The notes beneath the pieces were generated by a model. The model saw only the letters and a list, made by a program, of their open reading frames with translations. It did not search any database and was not told the origin of the DNA. Positions 9,358 to 17,995 of a stretch of 64,000 nucleotides of DNA are shown in pieces. The position numbers and the translations under genes are program-made. Source of the stretch: Marinomonas spartinae (GTDB lineage Bacteria > Pseudomonadota > Gammaproteobacteria > Pseudomonadales > Marinomonadaceae); NCBI RefSeq assembly GCF_900089775.1, contig NZ_FLOB01000017.1, positions 1-64,000 of the forward strand, given 5' to 3'. The stretch's first letter is position 1. Every line of letters begins with the position of its first letter.

Positions 9358-10869
9358 ATGGATTATGAAGCGGCTTTTTTACGTGAACGCACCGCTCGCA
9401 AAAGAGCTGAGAGTATCCTCGAGGACAAAAGTCGAGAACTCCATTTGGCCAATCAATCTTTGAATGACAATGTGGAATCCCTGGAACTGGCTCTGCGAGA
9501 AAATAAGTTTCTTATTCACATTGGCCGTTATGGCCTTGAAAAACCGCGATTACGGGACTTTTTGCCAACGATAGTGAAGGATATGTTGCGCTTGAGTGAA
9601 GTGACATTTGCTGTGTACTTTCATTTTCCCTTTGATCCTAGTCAAGCGGATTTTCGTTCTGATTTACTGCGTAATGAAGAAAATTTAAGTATGGGAAATG
9701 CTTCTATTGCTCGCTCCGACTTAGATTTGTTGGCCTGTGAGATTGAGGAGAAGGTTAGAGAGTCAAGAAGAACGCATTTTCAAACGGTAGCGGTGACGAT
9801 TGATAACGTCGCCATCGATACGGCAGTGGCTCTGCCCATTATCAGCTTGGACTATCTTAGTGGCATCATCATTTTGTTTAGCCAAGGGTTAACATCAAGA
9901 CAGCAAAAAGAAATCGAAATGTTCCGCGTTGGTATAAAGCAGCTGGCGATTATGATGGAACACCGTTATCAAGAAGATAAATTGTTGGCGAGCTATGAAA
10001 ACGTCAAAGTTGCCAATGAAGCGCTGAAAGAGACCCAAAAAAAGTTAGTGCAATCGGAAAAAATGGCTACCGTTGGTCAGTTATCAGCAGGTATTGCACA
10101 CGAAATTAATAATCCGATGGGATTTATTAAAAGCAATATGGGGGCCTTGAGTGGGTATGTTGATGATTTTGTTGAGTATGTGACAGCGGTAAAGTCATTG
10201 GTGGATCAGGCCTTGTTAAGAGGTGACTCGCTAAGTGAATCGGCTAAAGTGTTGGATACCCTGTGGCGGGATATTGATATGGAGTTTTTGTTGGAGGATA
10301 GTAAGAGCTTACTCGAAGAGTCCCAACACGGTGTGAAAAGAATTCTGGATATTGTGGGTGGGTTAAAGCGTTTTTCGCGGCAATCGGATCATCAAAAAGA
10401 GCAGTGCGATATTGTTAGCATCATTGATGAAGCCTTAAACATGGCCCATAACGAGCTTAAATATAAGGGAAAAGTCATCAAAAAAATGGAAACTGTTCAA
10501 CCTGTGATGGGGAAAAGTGGCGAATTGTTACAGGTATTTTTAAACCTGTTCGTGAACGCTTCTCATGCGATGGATGAACAGGGTAAGTTGACGGTGAGTG
10601 TTGAGGATAAGGAGAACGGTGTACAGATCAACGTCGCCGATAATGGCAGTGGCATTGACCCCAAACACTTGGACTCTATTTTTAACCCTTTCTTTACAAC
10701 GAAAGAAGTGGGGGTAGGGACAGGGTTGGGCTTGTCTATTTCTTATGGAATTGTTGAAGCGCATAACGGCACAATCGATGTGACGAGCGAACTAGGTGTG
10801 GGGACAGTGTTTAGTATTTGGCTGCCTTACCTGAATAGCGGCGCAGCGACCTCTGAAGAGGGAGAGTGA
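9358..10869 (+). CDS. hnoK: H-NOX-associated sensor histidine kinase (HnoK-like)
   Basis: A soluble kinase with no membrane segments. It has an N-terminal coiled coil (about 1-50), a sensory GAF-like region (about 60-205), then a dimerisation domain with phospho-accepting H248 in GIAHEINNPMGF, and an HATPase domain with N box NLFVNASHAM, G1 DNGSGID, F box FFTTK and G2 GTGLGLSI. H-NOX proteins in their NO-bound state inhibit such kinases. The order H-NOX, kinase, regulator matches the NO-sensing operons of Shewanella and Vibrio. The kinase stop is 3 bases before the response regulator start, so the genes are translationally close. Confidence 0.9.
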   Translation: MDYEAAFLRERTARKRAESILEDKSRELHLANQSLNDNVESLELALRENKFLIHIGRYGLEKPRLRDFLPTIVKDMLRLSEVTFAVYFHFPFDPSQADFRSDLLRNEENLSMGNASIARSDLDLLACEIEEKVRESRRTHFQTVAVTIDNVAIDTAVALPIISLDYLSGIIILFSQGLTSRQQKEIEMFRVGIKQLAIMMEHRYQEDKLLASYENVKVANEALKETQKKLVQSEKMATVGQLSAGIAHEINNPMGFIKSNMGALSGYVDDFVEYVTAVKSLVDQALLRGDSLSESAKVLDTLWRDIDMEFLLEDSKSLLEESQHGVKRILDIVGGLKRFSRQSDHQKEQCDIVSIIDEALNMAHNELKYKGKVIKKMETVQPVMGKSGELLQVFLNLFVNASHAMDEQGKLTVSVEDKENGVQINVADNGSGIDPKHLDSIFNPFFTTKEVGVGTGLGLSISYGIVEAHNGTIDVTSELGVGTVFSIWLPYLNSGAATSEEGE

Positions 10870-10871
10870 AG

Positions 10872-12197
10872 ATGACAAATACAATGATTGATCAGACTCA
10901 TGTGGTAGAGGCTCCTGGTATATTACTTGTCGATGACGAGGCAAATGTGTTGTCATCCTTGCGTCGCCTCTTTCGTAAATTGAATTGCACCATATACATT
11001 GCCAATAGTGGTCAAGAAGGGCTGGATATTCTCAAAGAGAGCGCTATTGATGTGATCATTAGTGACGCACGTATGCCTGATATGGCTGGTCCTGAATTTC
11101 TGGCGATTGCCGCCGAAACTTACCCAGAAACAACTCGTATTCTTCTTACCGGTTATGCTGATATGGATGCGATTGTGGATGCGGTGAATCGAGGAAAAGT
11201 ATCCCACTATGTTGAAAAGCCTTGGGATGACGAGCGCTTAATTGCTTTGGTAGAAAGTGCGCTGACAAACACCCAACTAAAGAAACAAAATGCACAATTA
11301 CAATGTGTCGTGCAAGAGCAAAATAAAAAACTTAAAGCGCTGAATGACTCTTTAGAAGCGACCGTGAAGGAACGCTCCTCCAAAATTATTCAAATTAATG
11401 AAAACTTAAAAGAAAACTACCGTAATGTCATTGATTTGTTCGCTGGGTTGCTGGACATGCGTCAGCCTAAATCTGAGATACATGTGCCTGATATTGTATC
11501 ATTGGTAAGAGATATGGGCACTCGTTTGCAGATGACTGAGAAAGAAGTGGATGTTCTACAAGGCGCGGCCAAAATGCGCTATATCGGTCAAGTGTGTTTG
11601 TCTGATGAGATTCTGAAAATTCCATACGAGGAATTAACACCCGAGCAAAAGGAAGAATACGAACAGTATCCTATGATGGGCAGTACCTTATTAACCTGTG
11701 TTCGGCAACTATGGCCGATGGCTGAAGTTATTCTTCAGCATAAAGAATACTTAAATGGTAAAGGCTTTCCTAATGGGGACTGGGAAAAGTTTATATCGAG
11801 GAGTGCGCAAATATTAACAGTAGCGAACGACTACATAGAATTGATGAATGGTCGGATGCTAGCAGAGCCTTTAACTCATGTTGAAGCATTGCGTTATTTA
11901 AGTGCTCGAGTGGGTGAAAATTACGCAACAGATATTGTCGAAACCCTGAAAGTAGTGTTGTCGACTTATCAATTAGAAGAACCCATCAATGACCAGCGAA
12001 TCTGGTCGCAACAGTTGGTTCCTGGCATGGTGTTATCGAGAAACCTAGAAAACCATAAAGGGGCTTTTTTGCTGTCTAAAGGACATGTGCTGACTGCACA
12101 CATCATTGAAAAACTGGTTGAATTGGAGCAACAATCTAAGGCTGAATTTAAGTTTTTTGTGATTGTTCCAGAGGGAGTGACCATTCCAGAAAAGTAG
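10872..12197 (+). CDS. response regulator with degenerate HD-GYP domain (HnoD-like)
   Basis: The receiver domain (about 12-130) has the DDE acidic cluster, phospho-acceptor D65 (ISDARMPD) and the KPW lysine. A coiled coil (about 135-175) links it to an HD-GYP-type domain. There, the HD pair of the family motif HDIGK is replaced by RY (AAKMRYIGQVCLSDEIL) and the HHE/GYP motif reads QHKE and GKGFP, so cyclic-di-GMP hydrolysis is unlikely. A C-terminal domain of about 90 residues follows. In Shewanella, a degenerate protein (HnoD) tunes an active HD-GYP partner (HnoB); no active partner is visible here. The start was placed at the ATG at 10872, 7 bases after GGAG. Confidence 0.86.
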   Translation: MTNTMIDQTHVVEAPGILLVDDEANVLSSLRRLFRKLNCTIYIANSGQEGLDILKESAIDVIISDARMPDMAGPEFLAIAAETYPETTRILLTGYADMDAIVDAVNRGKVSHYVEKPWDDERLIALVESALTNTQLKKQNAQLQCVVQEQNKKLKALNDSLEATVKERSSKIIQINENLKENYRNVIDLFAGLLDMRQPKSEIHVPDIVSLVRDMGTRLQMTEKEVDVLQGAAKMRYIGQVCLSDEILKIPYEELTPEQKEEYEQYPMMGSTLLTCVRQLWPMAEVILQHKEYLNGKGFPNGDWEKFISRSAQILTVANDYIELMNGRMLAEPLTHVEALRYLSARVGENYATDIVETLKVVLSTYQLEEPINDQRIWSQQLVPGMVLSRNLENHKGAFLLSKGHVLTAHIIEKLVELEQQSKAEFKFFVIVPEGVTIPEK

Positions 12198-12220
12198 GGG
12201 CTGCGCCCCTTCTTTCTTTC
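12196..12220 (+). terminator. terminator after the H-NOX operon
   Basis: The stem AGGGGC/GCCCCT with a 3-base loop is followed by a T-rich tail. It overlaps the last codon of the regulator gene. Confidence 0.75.
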
Positions 12221-12221
12221 G

Positions 12222-12575
12222 GACAGCCACATGGATAGTTATCAAGTATATTAGGTTTTATTCCATTACCCTTCTAGTAGTAGGCACCATTAAAAATATT
12301 TTTGTAGCCAAATAAAGTGTTTAATTTTATCTGCTAATCTTTTTTCTATCTTATTGATTCCTCTATAAAAAATATCAAAACAATTTTTTATATAACCTAT
12401 TTCGCTTTTTAACTTCTCTTTTTAATTATGGTGTAATTTTTTTGTCGTTTTTTTGTCATTATAAAAAACTAGTATGACCAAGCAGTCAGGATTGATAAGT
12501 GTTTTTTATTTTTTTGCAGTCTAAATTTTTAGTGCTGTATAGATTTTTATTGTCATTTTAATGGTGTTTTAAATT
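12222..12575. other. AT-rich spacer before the TonB system
   Basis: About 350 bases with no convincing gene. The composition turns sharply AT-rich with many T-runs and stays so through the following genes. No Fur box and no clear sigma-70 promoter pair was found, although a promoter for exbD should lie here. Confidence 0.5.
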
Positions 12576-12986
12576 ATGCGAAGTTGGAACGAGCCCACTA
12601 AGAAGCGTCTTCATATTGAAATTATTCCAATGATTGATGTGATGATGTTTTTATTGGTTTTTTTTATTTTGATTAGCTTGAACGTTATACCTGCATTGGG
12701 AATTAAAACATCTCTTCCTGAATCAGGCCACGCTCAAGTATTAAAGCCTCAAAATAACGCTATTATCACCTTAGGCAAAAATGACAGATTGCAGTTAGAT
12801 GGGAAAGATATATCGAAAATCAAAATTCTTGATAGTTTAAAACAGCTAAAAGAGAAAAATAAAAATTTAGTGATTATTATTCGATGCGATAAAGGAATCG
12901 ACGTCCAGCGCTTAGTGTCGATAATGGATTTGCTAAAAGGCAGTGGCTTTAAATCCATTTCTATCGCAACAAAAAATAAAAACTAA
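12576..12986 (+). CDS. exbD: ExbD-type TonB energising protein
   Basis: An inner-membrane component of the proton-driven ExbB-ExbD motor that energises TonB. A single N-terminal transmembrane helix carries the essential aspartate at D21 (PMIDVMMFLLVFF), and a periplasmic domain follows (about 45-136). The 136-residue length is normal. Codon use is AT-rich and unlike the upstream operon. It is the first gene of an exbD-tonB-receptor-exbB string, an unusual order, since exbB usually precedes exbD. Confidence 0.9.
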   Translation: MRSWNEPTKKRLHIEIIPMIDVMMFLLVFFILISLNVIPALGIKTSLPESGHAQVLKPQNNAIITLGKNDRLQLDGKDISKIKILDSLKQLKEKNKNLVIIIRCDKGIDVQRLVSIMDLLKGSGFKSISIATKNKN

Positions 12987-12999
12987 TAAGAACGACAAT

Positions 13000-14013
13000 A
13001 TGTTTTTTATATATAAAAATCGTTATTTTCTGGCATGTTTGCCAGTTTTTATAGTGTTAGGTTTTTGTCTATATTTGATACAGCAACCTTCATTAGACAT
13101 AAAACAAAAATATGACCTATCAACTGTTAATGTCGCCCTTGTGAATGCTGCTTATGCTAATACTTCAAGCTCAGCTCCTAACCCTGTTGAAACTCCTCAG
13201 CCAAAGGTAATAGAAACGCCACCACCTCAGCCTGTTGAGCCGCCAGAAAAGAAGATAGAAGAAACGCCAAAGCCGGTTGAGAAGCCAAAACCAAAACCGG
13301 TTGAGAAGCCAAAACCAAAACCGGTTGAGAAGCCAAAACCAAAACCGGTTGAGAAGCCAAAACCAAAACCGGTTGAGAAACCAAAGCCAAAGCCGGTTGA
13401 GAAACCAAAGCCAAAGCCGGTTGAGAAGCCAAAACCAAAACCGGTTGAGAAACCAAAGCCAAAACCGGTTGAGAAACCAAAGCCAAAACCGGTTGAGAAA
13501 CTAAAGCCAAAGCCGGTTAAGAAGCCAAAACCAAAACCGGTTAAAGCATCTCCAAAAATTAAAAATATAAAAACAGATAAAAATAAAGTGGCTAATAATG
13601 AAAAATCGTTAATGAAAACTCGATCTGATAAAAAAATATCAGGGAAAGTAGGCTCTGAAGTGATTTCTAAAGAAAAAGGCATGCATGCCTCTTCAAATCA
13701 ATCACCTTCGTTAGAGGCTGAATATATACAAAACATACGTTCAGAATTGGAAAACTATAAGCAATATCCAAGAGGGAGAGCGGCCTCATTACAACGACCA
13801 CAAGGAAGTGTTGTTGTATGGCTTAAAGTAGATAGAGCGGGAAATATTATAGATCGAGGGATAGAAAAAAAATCTCGTAGTATGTTGCTTAATAGAGCAG
13901 CTTATCAAAGTCTAAGACGGATAGAACATGTGGCGCCTTTTCCAAAAGGTAGTTTTGATGGACATAACTATTATCGATTTACAGCGACATTTGTATATAC
14001 GGTTGGTCAATAA
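13000..14013 (+). CDS. tonB: TonB protein with long Pro-Lys repeat
   Basis: Spans the periplasm to pass energy from ExbBD to an outer-membrane receptor. It has a cytoplasmic N-terminus and a membrane anchor (about 8-28). A proline-rich region follows, containing eleven copies of the 8-residue unit EKPKPKPV or near variants (about 94-181). Next comes a basic linker, then a C-terminal TonB domain (about 240-337) with QYPRGRAASLQRPQGSVVV. Start: the ATG at 13000 just after exbD; an in-frame GTG at 12943 inside exbD is less likely. The repeat should bridge a wide periplasm. It probably serves the receptor encoded next. Confidence 0.92.
   Translation: MFFIYKNRYFLACLPVFIVLGFCLYLIQQPSLDIKQKYDLSTVNVALVNAAYANTSSSAPNPVETPQPKVIETPPPQPVEPPEKKIEETPKPVEKPKPKPVEKPKPKPVEKPKPKPVEKPKPKPVEKPKPKPVEKPKPKPVEKPKPKPVEKPKPKPVEKPKPKPVEKLKPKPVKKPKPKPVKASPKIKNIKTDKNKVANNEKSLMKTRSDKKISGKVGSEVISKEKGMHASSNQSPSLEAEYIQNIRSELENYKQYPRGRAASLQRPQGSVVVWLKVDRAGNIIDRGIEKKSRSMLLNRAAYQSLRRIEHVAPFPKGSFDGHNYYRFTATFVYTVGQ
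13279..13542 (+). repeat. eleven tandem 24-bp units inside tonB
   Basis: Eleven consecutive 24-base units, each encoding E/K-K-P/L-K-P-K-P-V, run without interruption. They differ mainly at third positions (aag/aaa, cca/ccg, gcc/acc patterns), so the array has diverged somewhat since it expanded. Unit number could vary between strains by slippage while keeping the frame, because 24 is a multiple of 3. It is coding sequence, not a CRISPR array. Confidence 0.95.
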
Positions 14014-14064
14014 GGTATCAATGAGTTGACGATCCGTTCATAAATTATTAAGAGGAGTTAATTA

Positions 14065-16362
14065 ATGAACAATGGTAGGTTTTTCCTAGGACTAATGGGC
14101 GTTGGCTTAATTGGTAGCGTATCCAGCTATGTATTCGCTAGTGACTCAGTCGATGTCGGCACAGTGAGTGTGGAAGGACAAGCGAAGGACAGCGGACAAA
14201 TGGTCCAGGAAGACGCTGCCAAAGCTCGTTCTACCGTCACAAAGGAAGCATTGAATAAACAGGCGTCGACAGAAAATGGCATTGATAAATTAAAATATAC
14301 ACCTGGTATGTCTGTTATCAGTAATGATGATACGGGTCTTAGTGGTTTTCAATTCACTATGCGAGGCATGGATGCAAGCCAAATAGGAGTGACAATGGAT
14401 GGTATTCCTATTAATGACTCAGGCAATTATAAGGTATATCCTAACTTGTTAGGTGACCCTGAAAATCTGGAGGAAGTTTTTGTTACTCAAGGTACGTCAG
14501 ACAGCGATGCTCCCCATATAGGATCTAGTGGTGGCAATATAGGATTGGTTTCTGTAAGACCAACGAAAGATTCAGGGGCTTTTGTTAAACAGATTTTCGG
14601 CAGTCATAACTTAAAGAAAACATTTGTACGTTTCAATACTGGTAATATTGGTGGTTTTGAAAACTATTTATCTCTGTCTCACGCCACCTCGGAAAAATGG
14701 AAAGGTCCTGGTGATATAAAAGCAGATAAAATAGAGCTTAACTCTCTTTGGAGAGGAGATGATGGAAATAGCGTTAATGCTATTATTAAATGGCATAGGC
14801 AAGAAGGTATTGAATATGGAACACCAACATTATCTCAATATCATGCCAACCACAAAGTCGACCTTCCTGATAGAATAGAAACTAAAACTAAAAATGGCTC
14901 TCGATATATTTCAGGTAGCTATTATAAGCAAGCTCAGAACCCGTTTGAAAATATCACCTCTTCCGTTACTGGACGGTTTCATATTAGTGACTCTTTGCTT
15001 TTTACCGTTTCTCCCTATTTCTATGTGGCAAATGGTGGAGGGGCGTCAGCATTTATTCAGAATCTAAACAGTGGTTCTAATAAAGGTGGCATATATGATC
15101 TTAGTAATCTAAAAACTTCAAATCAATATAAAGAAGATGGCGTATTGACATCAGGTAGCTACTATCGCCCCTCTTGGACTGAAACCTGGCGCCCAGGTAT
15201 TACGACAAAATTCGATTGGGCTTCCAGTATGGTCAATAATATTGAAGTGGGCTACTGGTATGAACGAGCAAGACAACGTCAAAGTAAGCCTTATATTCCT
15301 CTGAATAGTGATGGTAGTCCATCAGATATATGGGCTAATTTCGATAACCCTAATCAAGTGAAAGATGCGAATGGTAGAACCGTTCAAGGGCGCCAGTATA
15401 TTACGATTACGCCAGCGCAAAAGATTTTCTTAAATGATACTTGGAATGCCACCGATAATTTGACTTTATTTGGAGGCGTAAATTATACCCATGTTAAGCG
15501 CGAAGGTAATAATAAAGGAAGCTTGTTTGATCAACCTAAAAAAGTGTCGGCCACCTATTCCCATGTGTTACCGAATGCAAGTGTTAAATATCAAGTGAAT
15601 AATAATAATTCGGTTTTTTATAATGTATCTGAAAATATGCGTACACCACAAAATTATGCTCTTTATAATGCTGGTGATTCTATTAGTACAAAACCAGAGC
15701 TAAGTTGGAATAATGAGTTAGGCTGGCGTTATCAATCAGATGCTATCAACTACAGTGCTACACTCTATCATTTAGCCTTTACGAATAGACAACTTTCTAC
15801 TAAAAACAGTGATAACCAATATGTTATGAAAAATATTGGTAAAGTGGTCAACTCGGGAATAGAACTTGAGCTTAGTGGGCTGCTTCCTCAGAACTTTAAT
15901 TATTATGCTTCTTATACTTATACAAAGTCTGAGCAAAAAAATGATATATCCTCTAATGGCGTGACTTTGCCAACAAAAGGTAATCAAGTTGCTGGGGTAC
16001 CAAAGCACATACTTAACCTTATGTTAGGATATGATAATGGTGTCTATTATGGGTCACTAGCTGAGCATATTGTAGGGAAACAATACGGCGATATGACAAA
16101 CGAACAGTCTATTCCTGGTTACGGTATTCTTGATCTTTCGCTAGGCTATCGTATTCCATATGTATCTACGACAATAAAAAAACCAACAGTGCGTTTATCT
16201 GTCAATAACTTGCTCAATAAAGACTACCTTTCTGGTGTTGATTCGAACTCTTTCTCTTCAAAAAAACATACAAGTAATGGTAATACCTATAAAGCAAAAA
16301 GTCCTCAGTATTTAGTGGGGGAGGAGCGTTTTTTTGAGGTTTCACTAGAAGCTAGTTTTTAA
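14065..16362 (+). CDS. TonB-dependent outer-membrane receptor
   Basis: A 765-residue outer-membrane receptor. The signal peptide spans about 1-25 (ending SSYVFA), with a TonB-box-like stretch VDVGTVSVEG just after it. A plug domain covers about 50-165 (the segments KLKYTPGMSVIS, MRGMDASQIGVTMDGIPIND and GSSGGNIGLVSVRP). A 22-strand-type barrel ends in phenylalanine (FEVSLEASF). The ribosome site AGAGGAG is 7 bases before the ATG. It lies between tonB and exbB and so probably uses this dedicated TonB system. The ligand is unknown: an iron chelate or heme is common for the family, but no Fur box is present and a link to the neighbouring microcin-like peptide is possible. Confidence 0.92.
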   Translation: MNNGRFFLGLMGVGLIGSVSSYVFASDSVDVGTVSVEGQAKDSGQMVQEDAAKARSTVTKEALNKQASTENGIDKLKYTPGMSVISNDDTGLSGFQFTMRGMDASQIGVTMDGIPINDSGNYKVYPNLLGDPENLEEVFVTQGTSDSDAPHIGSSGGNIGLVSVRPTKDSGAFVKQIFGSHNLKKTFVRFNTGNIGGFENYLSLSHATSEKWKGPGDIKADKIELNSLWRGDDGNSVNAIIKWHRQEGIEYGTPTLSQYHANHKVDLPDRIETKTKNGSRYISGSYYKQAQNPFENITSSVTGRFHISDSLLFTVSPYFYVANGGGASAFIQNLNSGSNKGGIYDLSNLKTSNQYKEDGVLTSGSYYRPSWTETWRPGITTKFDWASSMVNNIEVGYWYERARQRQSKPYIPLNSDGSPSDIWANFDNPNQVKDANGRTVQGRQYITITPAQKIFLNDTWNATDNLTLFGGVNYTHVKREGNNKGSLFDQPKKVSATYSHVLPNASVKYQVNNNNSVFYNVSENMRTPQNYALYNAGDSISTKPELSWNNELGWRYQSDAINYSATLYHLAFTNRQLSTKNSDNQYVMKNIGKVVNSGIELELSGLLPQNFNYYASYTYTKSEQKNDISSNGVTLPTKGNQVAGVPKHILNLMLGYDNGVYYGSLAEHIVGKQYGDMTNEQSIPGYGILDLSLGYRIPYVSTTIKKPTVRLSVNNLLNKDYLSGVDSNSFSSKKHTSNGNTYKAKSPQYLVGEERFFEVSLEASF

Positions 16363-16418
16363 TTTAGTCTAAGAGAAATTGTTTTCAAATCAAATTTTTA
16401 TTGTTAATAGGGTTTTTC

Positions 16419-17027
16419 ATGAATATAGATATGAATTTTATACATGACGCAACATTTTACATCATGTATTTTGCTTCCATTGTTGGTGTTTTTGTTATTG
16501 TTGAGAGAAGTATTTATTTTTCGTTTACCTTGCGTCAGTCTCGTAAGCTTGAAAAAGTATTAAAACAGCGGATTCGCCAATTTGATGATATTCCGGAGAC
16601 AGTTCGAAGTAAGAATTGTTTACCTCTTGCTCTACTGAAAGAGTTTTTTGAAGGGGTTGGCGAAGTCAGTTCCCATAATGAATTGGAAGATTTAAGCCAA
16701 GCAATCTATATCTCAATGAGAGGGCTGCTCGTCAAACGTCTGTGGATTTTAGAAGCTATCGTTGCCGGGGCTCCATTGCTTGGTTTGTTGGGCACTATTT
16801 TTGGTATTATTGATACATTCAAAGCGTTGGCGGAGTCTGGAGTATCTGACCCTAGTTTGGTGTCTAAGAGTATTGGTTCGGCTTTATATGCGACGGCGTT
16901 AGGTATTGGTATTGCCGTTGTGGGCCTTACTTTTAACCATCGTCTTCAGGATCGCCTTGAGCTGATTAATGATCACTTAAAAATACTGTTACTTCGTGCT
17001 GGTTTAGATATTAAGGAGCAAAAATAG
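16419..17027 (+). CDS. exbB: ExbB-type (MotA/TolQ/ExbB) proton channel protein
   Basis: Forms the pentameric proton channel around ExbD. It has three membrane helices: one near the N-terminus and two in the C-terminal half, with the family motif GAPLLGLLGTIFGIIDTFKAL, and a cytoplasmic loop between helices 1 and 2. It is 202 residues from the ATG at 16419; an in-frame TTG 18 bases earlier is possible. It lies after the receptor gene instead of beside exbD. An AT-rich hairpin (about 17042-17062) lies just downstream. Confidence 0.88.
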   Translation: MNIDMNFIHDATFYIMYFASIVGVFVIVERSIYFSFTLRQSRKLEKVLKQRIRQFDDIPETVRSKNCLPLALLKEFFEGVGEVSSHNELEDLSQAIYISMRGLLVKRLWILEAIVAGAPLLGLLGTIFGIIDTFKALAESGVSDPSLVSKSIGSALYATALGIGIAVVGLTFNHRLQDRLELINDHLKILLLRAGLDIKEQK

Positions 17028-17185
17028 CCTCAAAAGGGGTGATAAATTATTCACAATTTATTTTACTATGATTTCTCTGGTTTCTATAAGGTTTTATATT
17101 TTTATAAAATATCACTGTCATGGATGACTATTAGACTTTCTATTGCGGGTACAAAACTTATCTACGTTTAGGAGGAACTTAGTTC

Positions 17186-17404
17186 ATGTTATTAAATAAT
17201 CATTCTCAAATTTTACCTCTCTCAAATGACGAAATAAATGCAGTTTCTGGTGCTGGTGCTGGTGAATCAACTTCTCAGGGTGCTGCTGCGGGTGCTGTTG
17301 CGGGCTTTGTCGAAGGTGGGCCAGTTGGAGCTGCAATTGGAGCCGTTGTGGGAGGAGGTATAGGCTATGCGGGTTATGAGATTGGCGAATGGTTGGATTC
17401 ATAA
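17186..17404 (+). CDS. microcin/bacteriocin-like precursor with double-glycine-type leader
   Basis: A 72-residue precursor. Its N-terminal leader LPLSNDEINAVSGA (about 10-23) fits the leader pattern cut and exported by C39-peptidase ABC transporters: hydrophobic and acidic positions, then V-S-G-A. Cleavage after A23 would release a 49-residue peptide rich in Gly and Ala with GxxxG-type spacing (GAAAGAVAG, GAAIGAVVGG) that could insert in membranes, ending EWLDS. The ribosome site AGGAGG is strong. The next gene encodes a small membrane protein, a typical immunity arrangement, and an ABC-exporter remnant lies downstream. There is no serine-rich tail as in siderophore-linked class IIb microcins. 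Activity is inferred, not shown. Confidence 0.7.
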   Translation: MLLNNHSQILPLSNDEINAVSGAGAGESTSQGAAAGAVAGFVEGGPVGAAIGAVVGGGIGYAGYEIGEWLDS

Positions 17405-17461
17405 ATAATTAGCCAAGAAAGTGCAGAGCTATTTATGGAAAATATAATGAGGTTTTGTGTG

Positions 17462-17752
17462 ATGTTAAAGTTTTTCGAGAGGTTTTTGGTTTTTCTAGGC
17501 GAGAACCGTATAGTTATTTATACAGGGCTTATACTTCCATCTCTATTTTTTATTATCTTTTCAGTGAAAATCCCCGAGTTTTTTTTATTAATATGGTATG
17601 TTTTTTTAGGAATGGTTGCAGCTGCTAGGTATCGCAATAAAAAAGATAATATAGGATGGTCAATCTATCCTATTTTTATAATATCAATAATTATATTATA
17701 CAAAGTAAGTTATTTTTTGGGAGAGTGGGCGGATAAATTAATTCATCATTAA
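17462..17752 (+). CDS. small membrane protein, candidate immunity protein
   Basis: A 96-residue protein with about three hydrophobic helices (about 17-36, 42-58 and 69-86) and a basic loop AARYRNKKDN. The start was set at the ATG at 17462, nine bases after GAGG; the frame could begin at 17435. It lies 57 bases after the microcin-like precursor gene, on the same strand and in the same AT-rich composition. Small multi-helix membrane proteins next to bacteriocin genes usually protect the producer. There is no recognisable family motif, so the immunity role rests on position alone. Confidence 0.55.
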   Translation: MLKFFERFLVFLGENRIVIYTGLILPSLFFIIFSVKIPEFFLLIWYVFLGMVAAARYRNKKDNIGWSIYPIFIISIIILYKVSYFLGEWADKLIHH

Positions 17753-17872
17753 ATTTTTTTGTTTTTTTTACCTGAACTAAAACAGGAAAATAATTCGCTA
17801 TTTTGGAGTTTTCTATAGTAGTGGGGAACTTTATTTTTGCTCATCATAGATCTCTAAAGAAAAGGTAAATTT

Positions 17873-17995
17873 TTGATTTTTAGGAGAGGGGTTATTGCAA
17901 GAAATAATATTTTTCCAATAGAGTATGTTTTTCTATTTGGCTCCTTCGTTAATGCTAGCTTCAAACCTTATTCTGATATTGATGTTGTCAATTAG
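17873..17995 (+). pseudogene. remnant of a minimal nucleotidyltransferase
   Basis: A 40-codon open stretch contains VFLFGSFVNASFKPYSDIDVV, which is the polymerase-beta-type nucleotidyltransferase signature (G-S, then ten residues, then D-x-D). It stops at a TAG right after the motif, while intact MntA-like proteins continue for another 60 or more residues. It is therefore a fragment. It may have begun with the TTG at 17873. Such proteins often pair with HEPN toxins; no partner is visible. Confidence 0.5.

Noticed and set aside
12222-12575. Search for a Fur box before the TonB system
   Set aside because: No sequence close to the Fur consensus was found, in contrast to the clear site at 48766.
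13279-13542. Tandem repeat considered as a CRISPR array
   Set aside because: Units are contiguous with no spacers and encode the TonB Pro-Lys region.
13227-13682. 151-codon minus-strand frame with a Gly-Phe repeat
   Set aside because: It is the mirror of the tonB 24-bp repeat, which keeps all frames open; not an independent gene.
17091-17108. AT palindrome TTTTATA/TATAAAA before the microcin-like gene
   Set aside because: Too simple in sequence to separate from chance in this AT-rich stretch; may still be part of a promoter.
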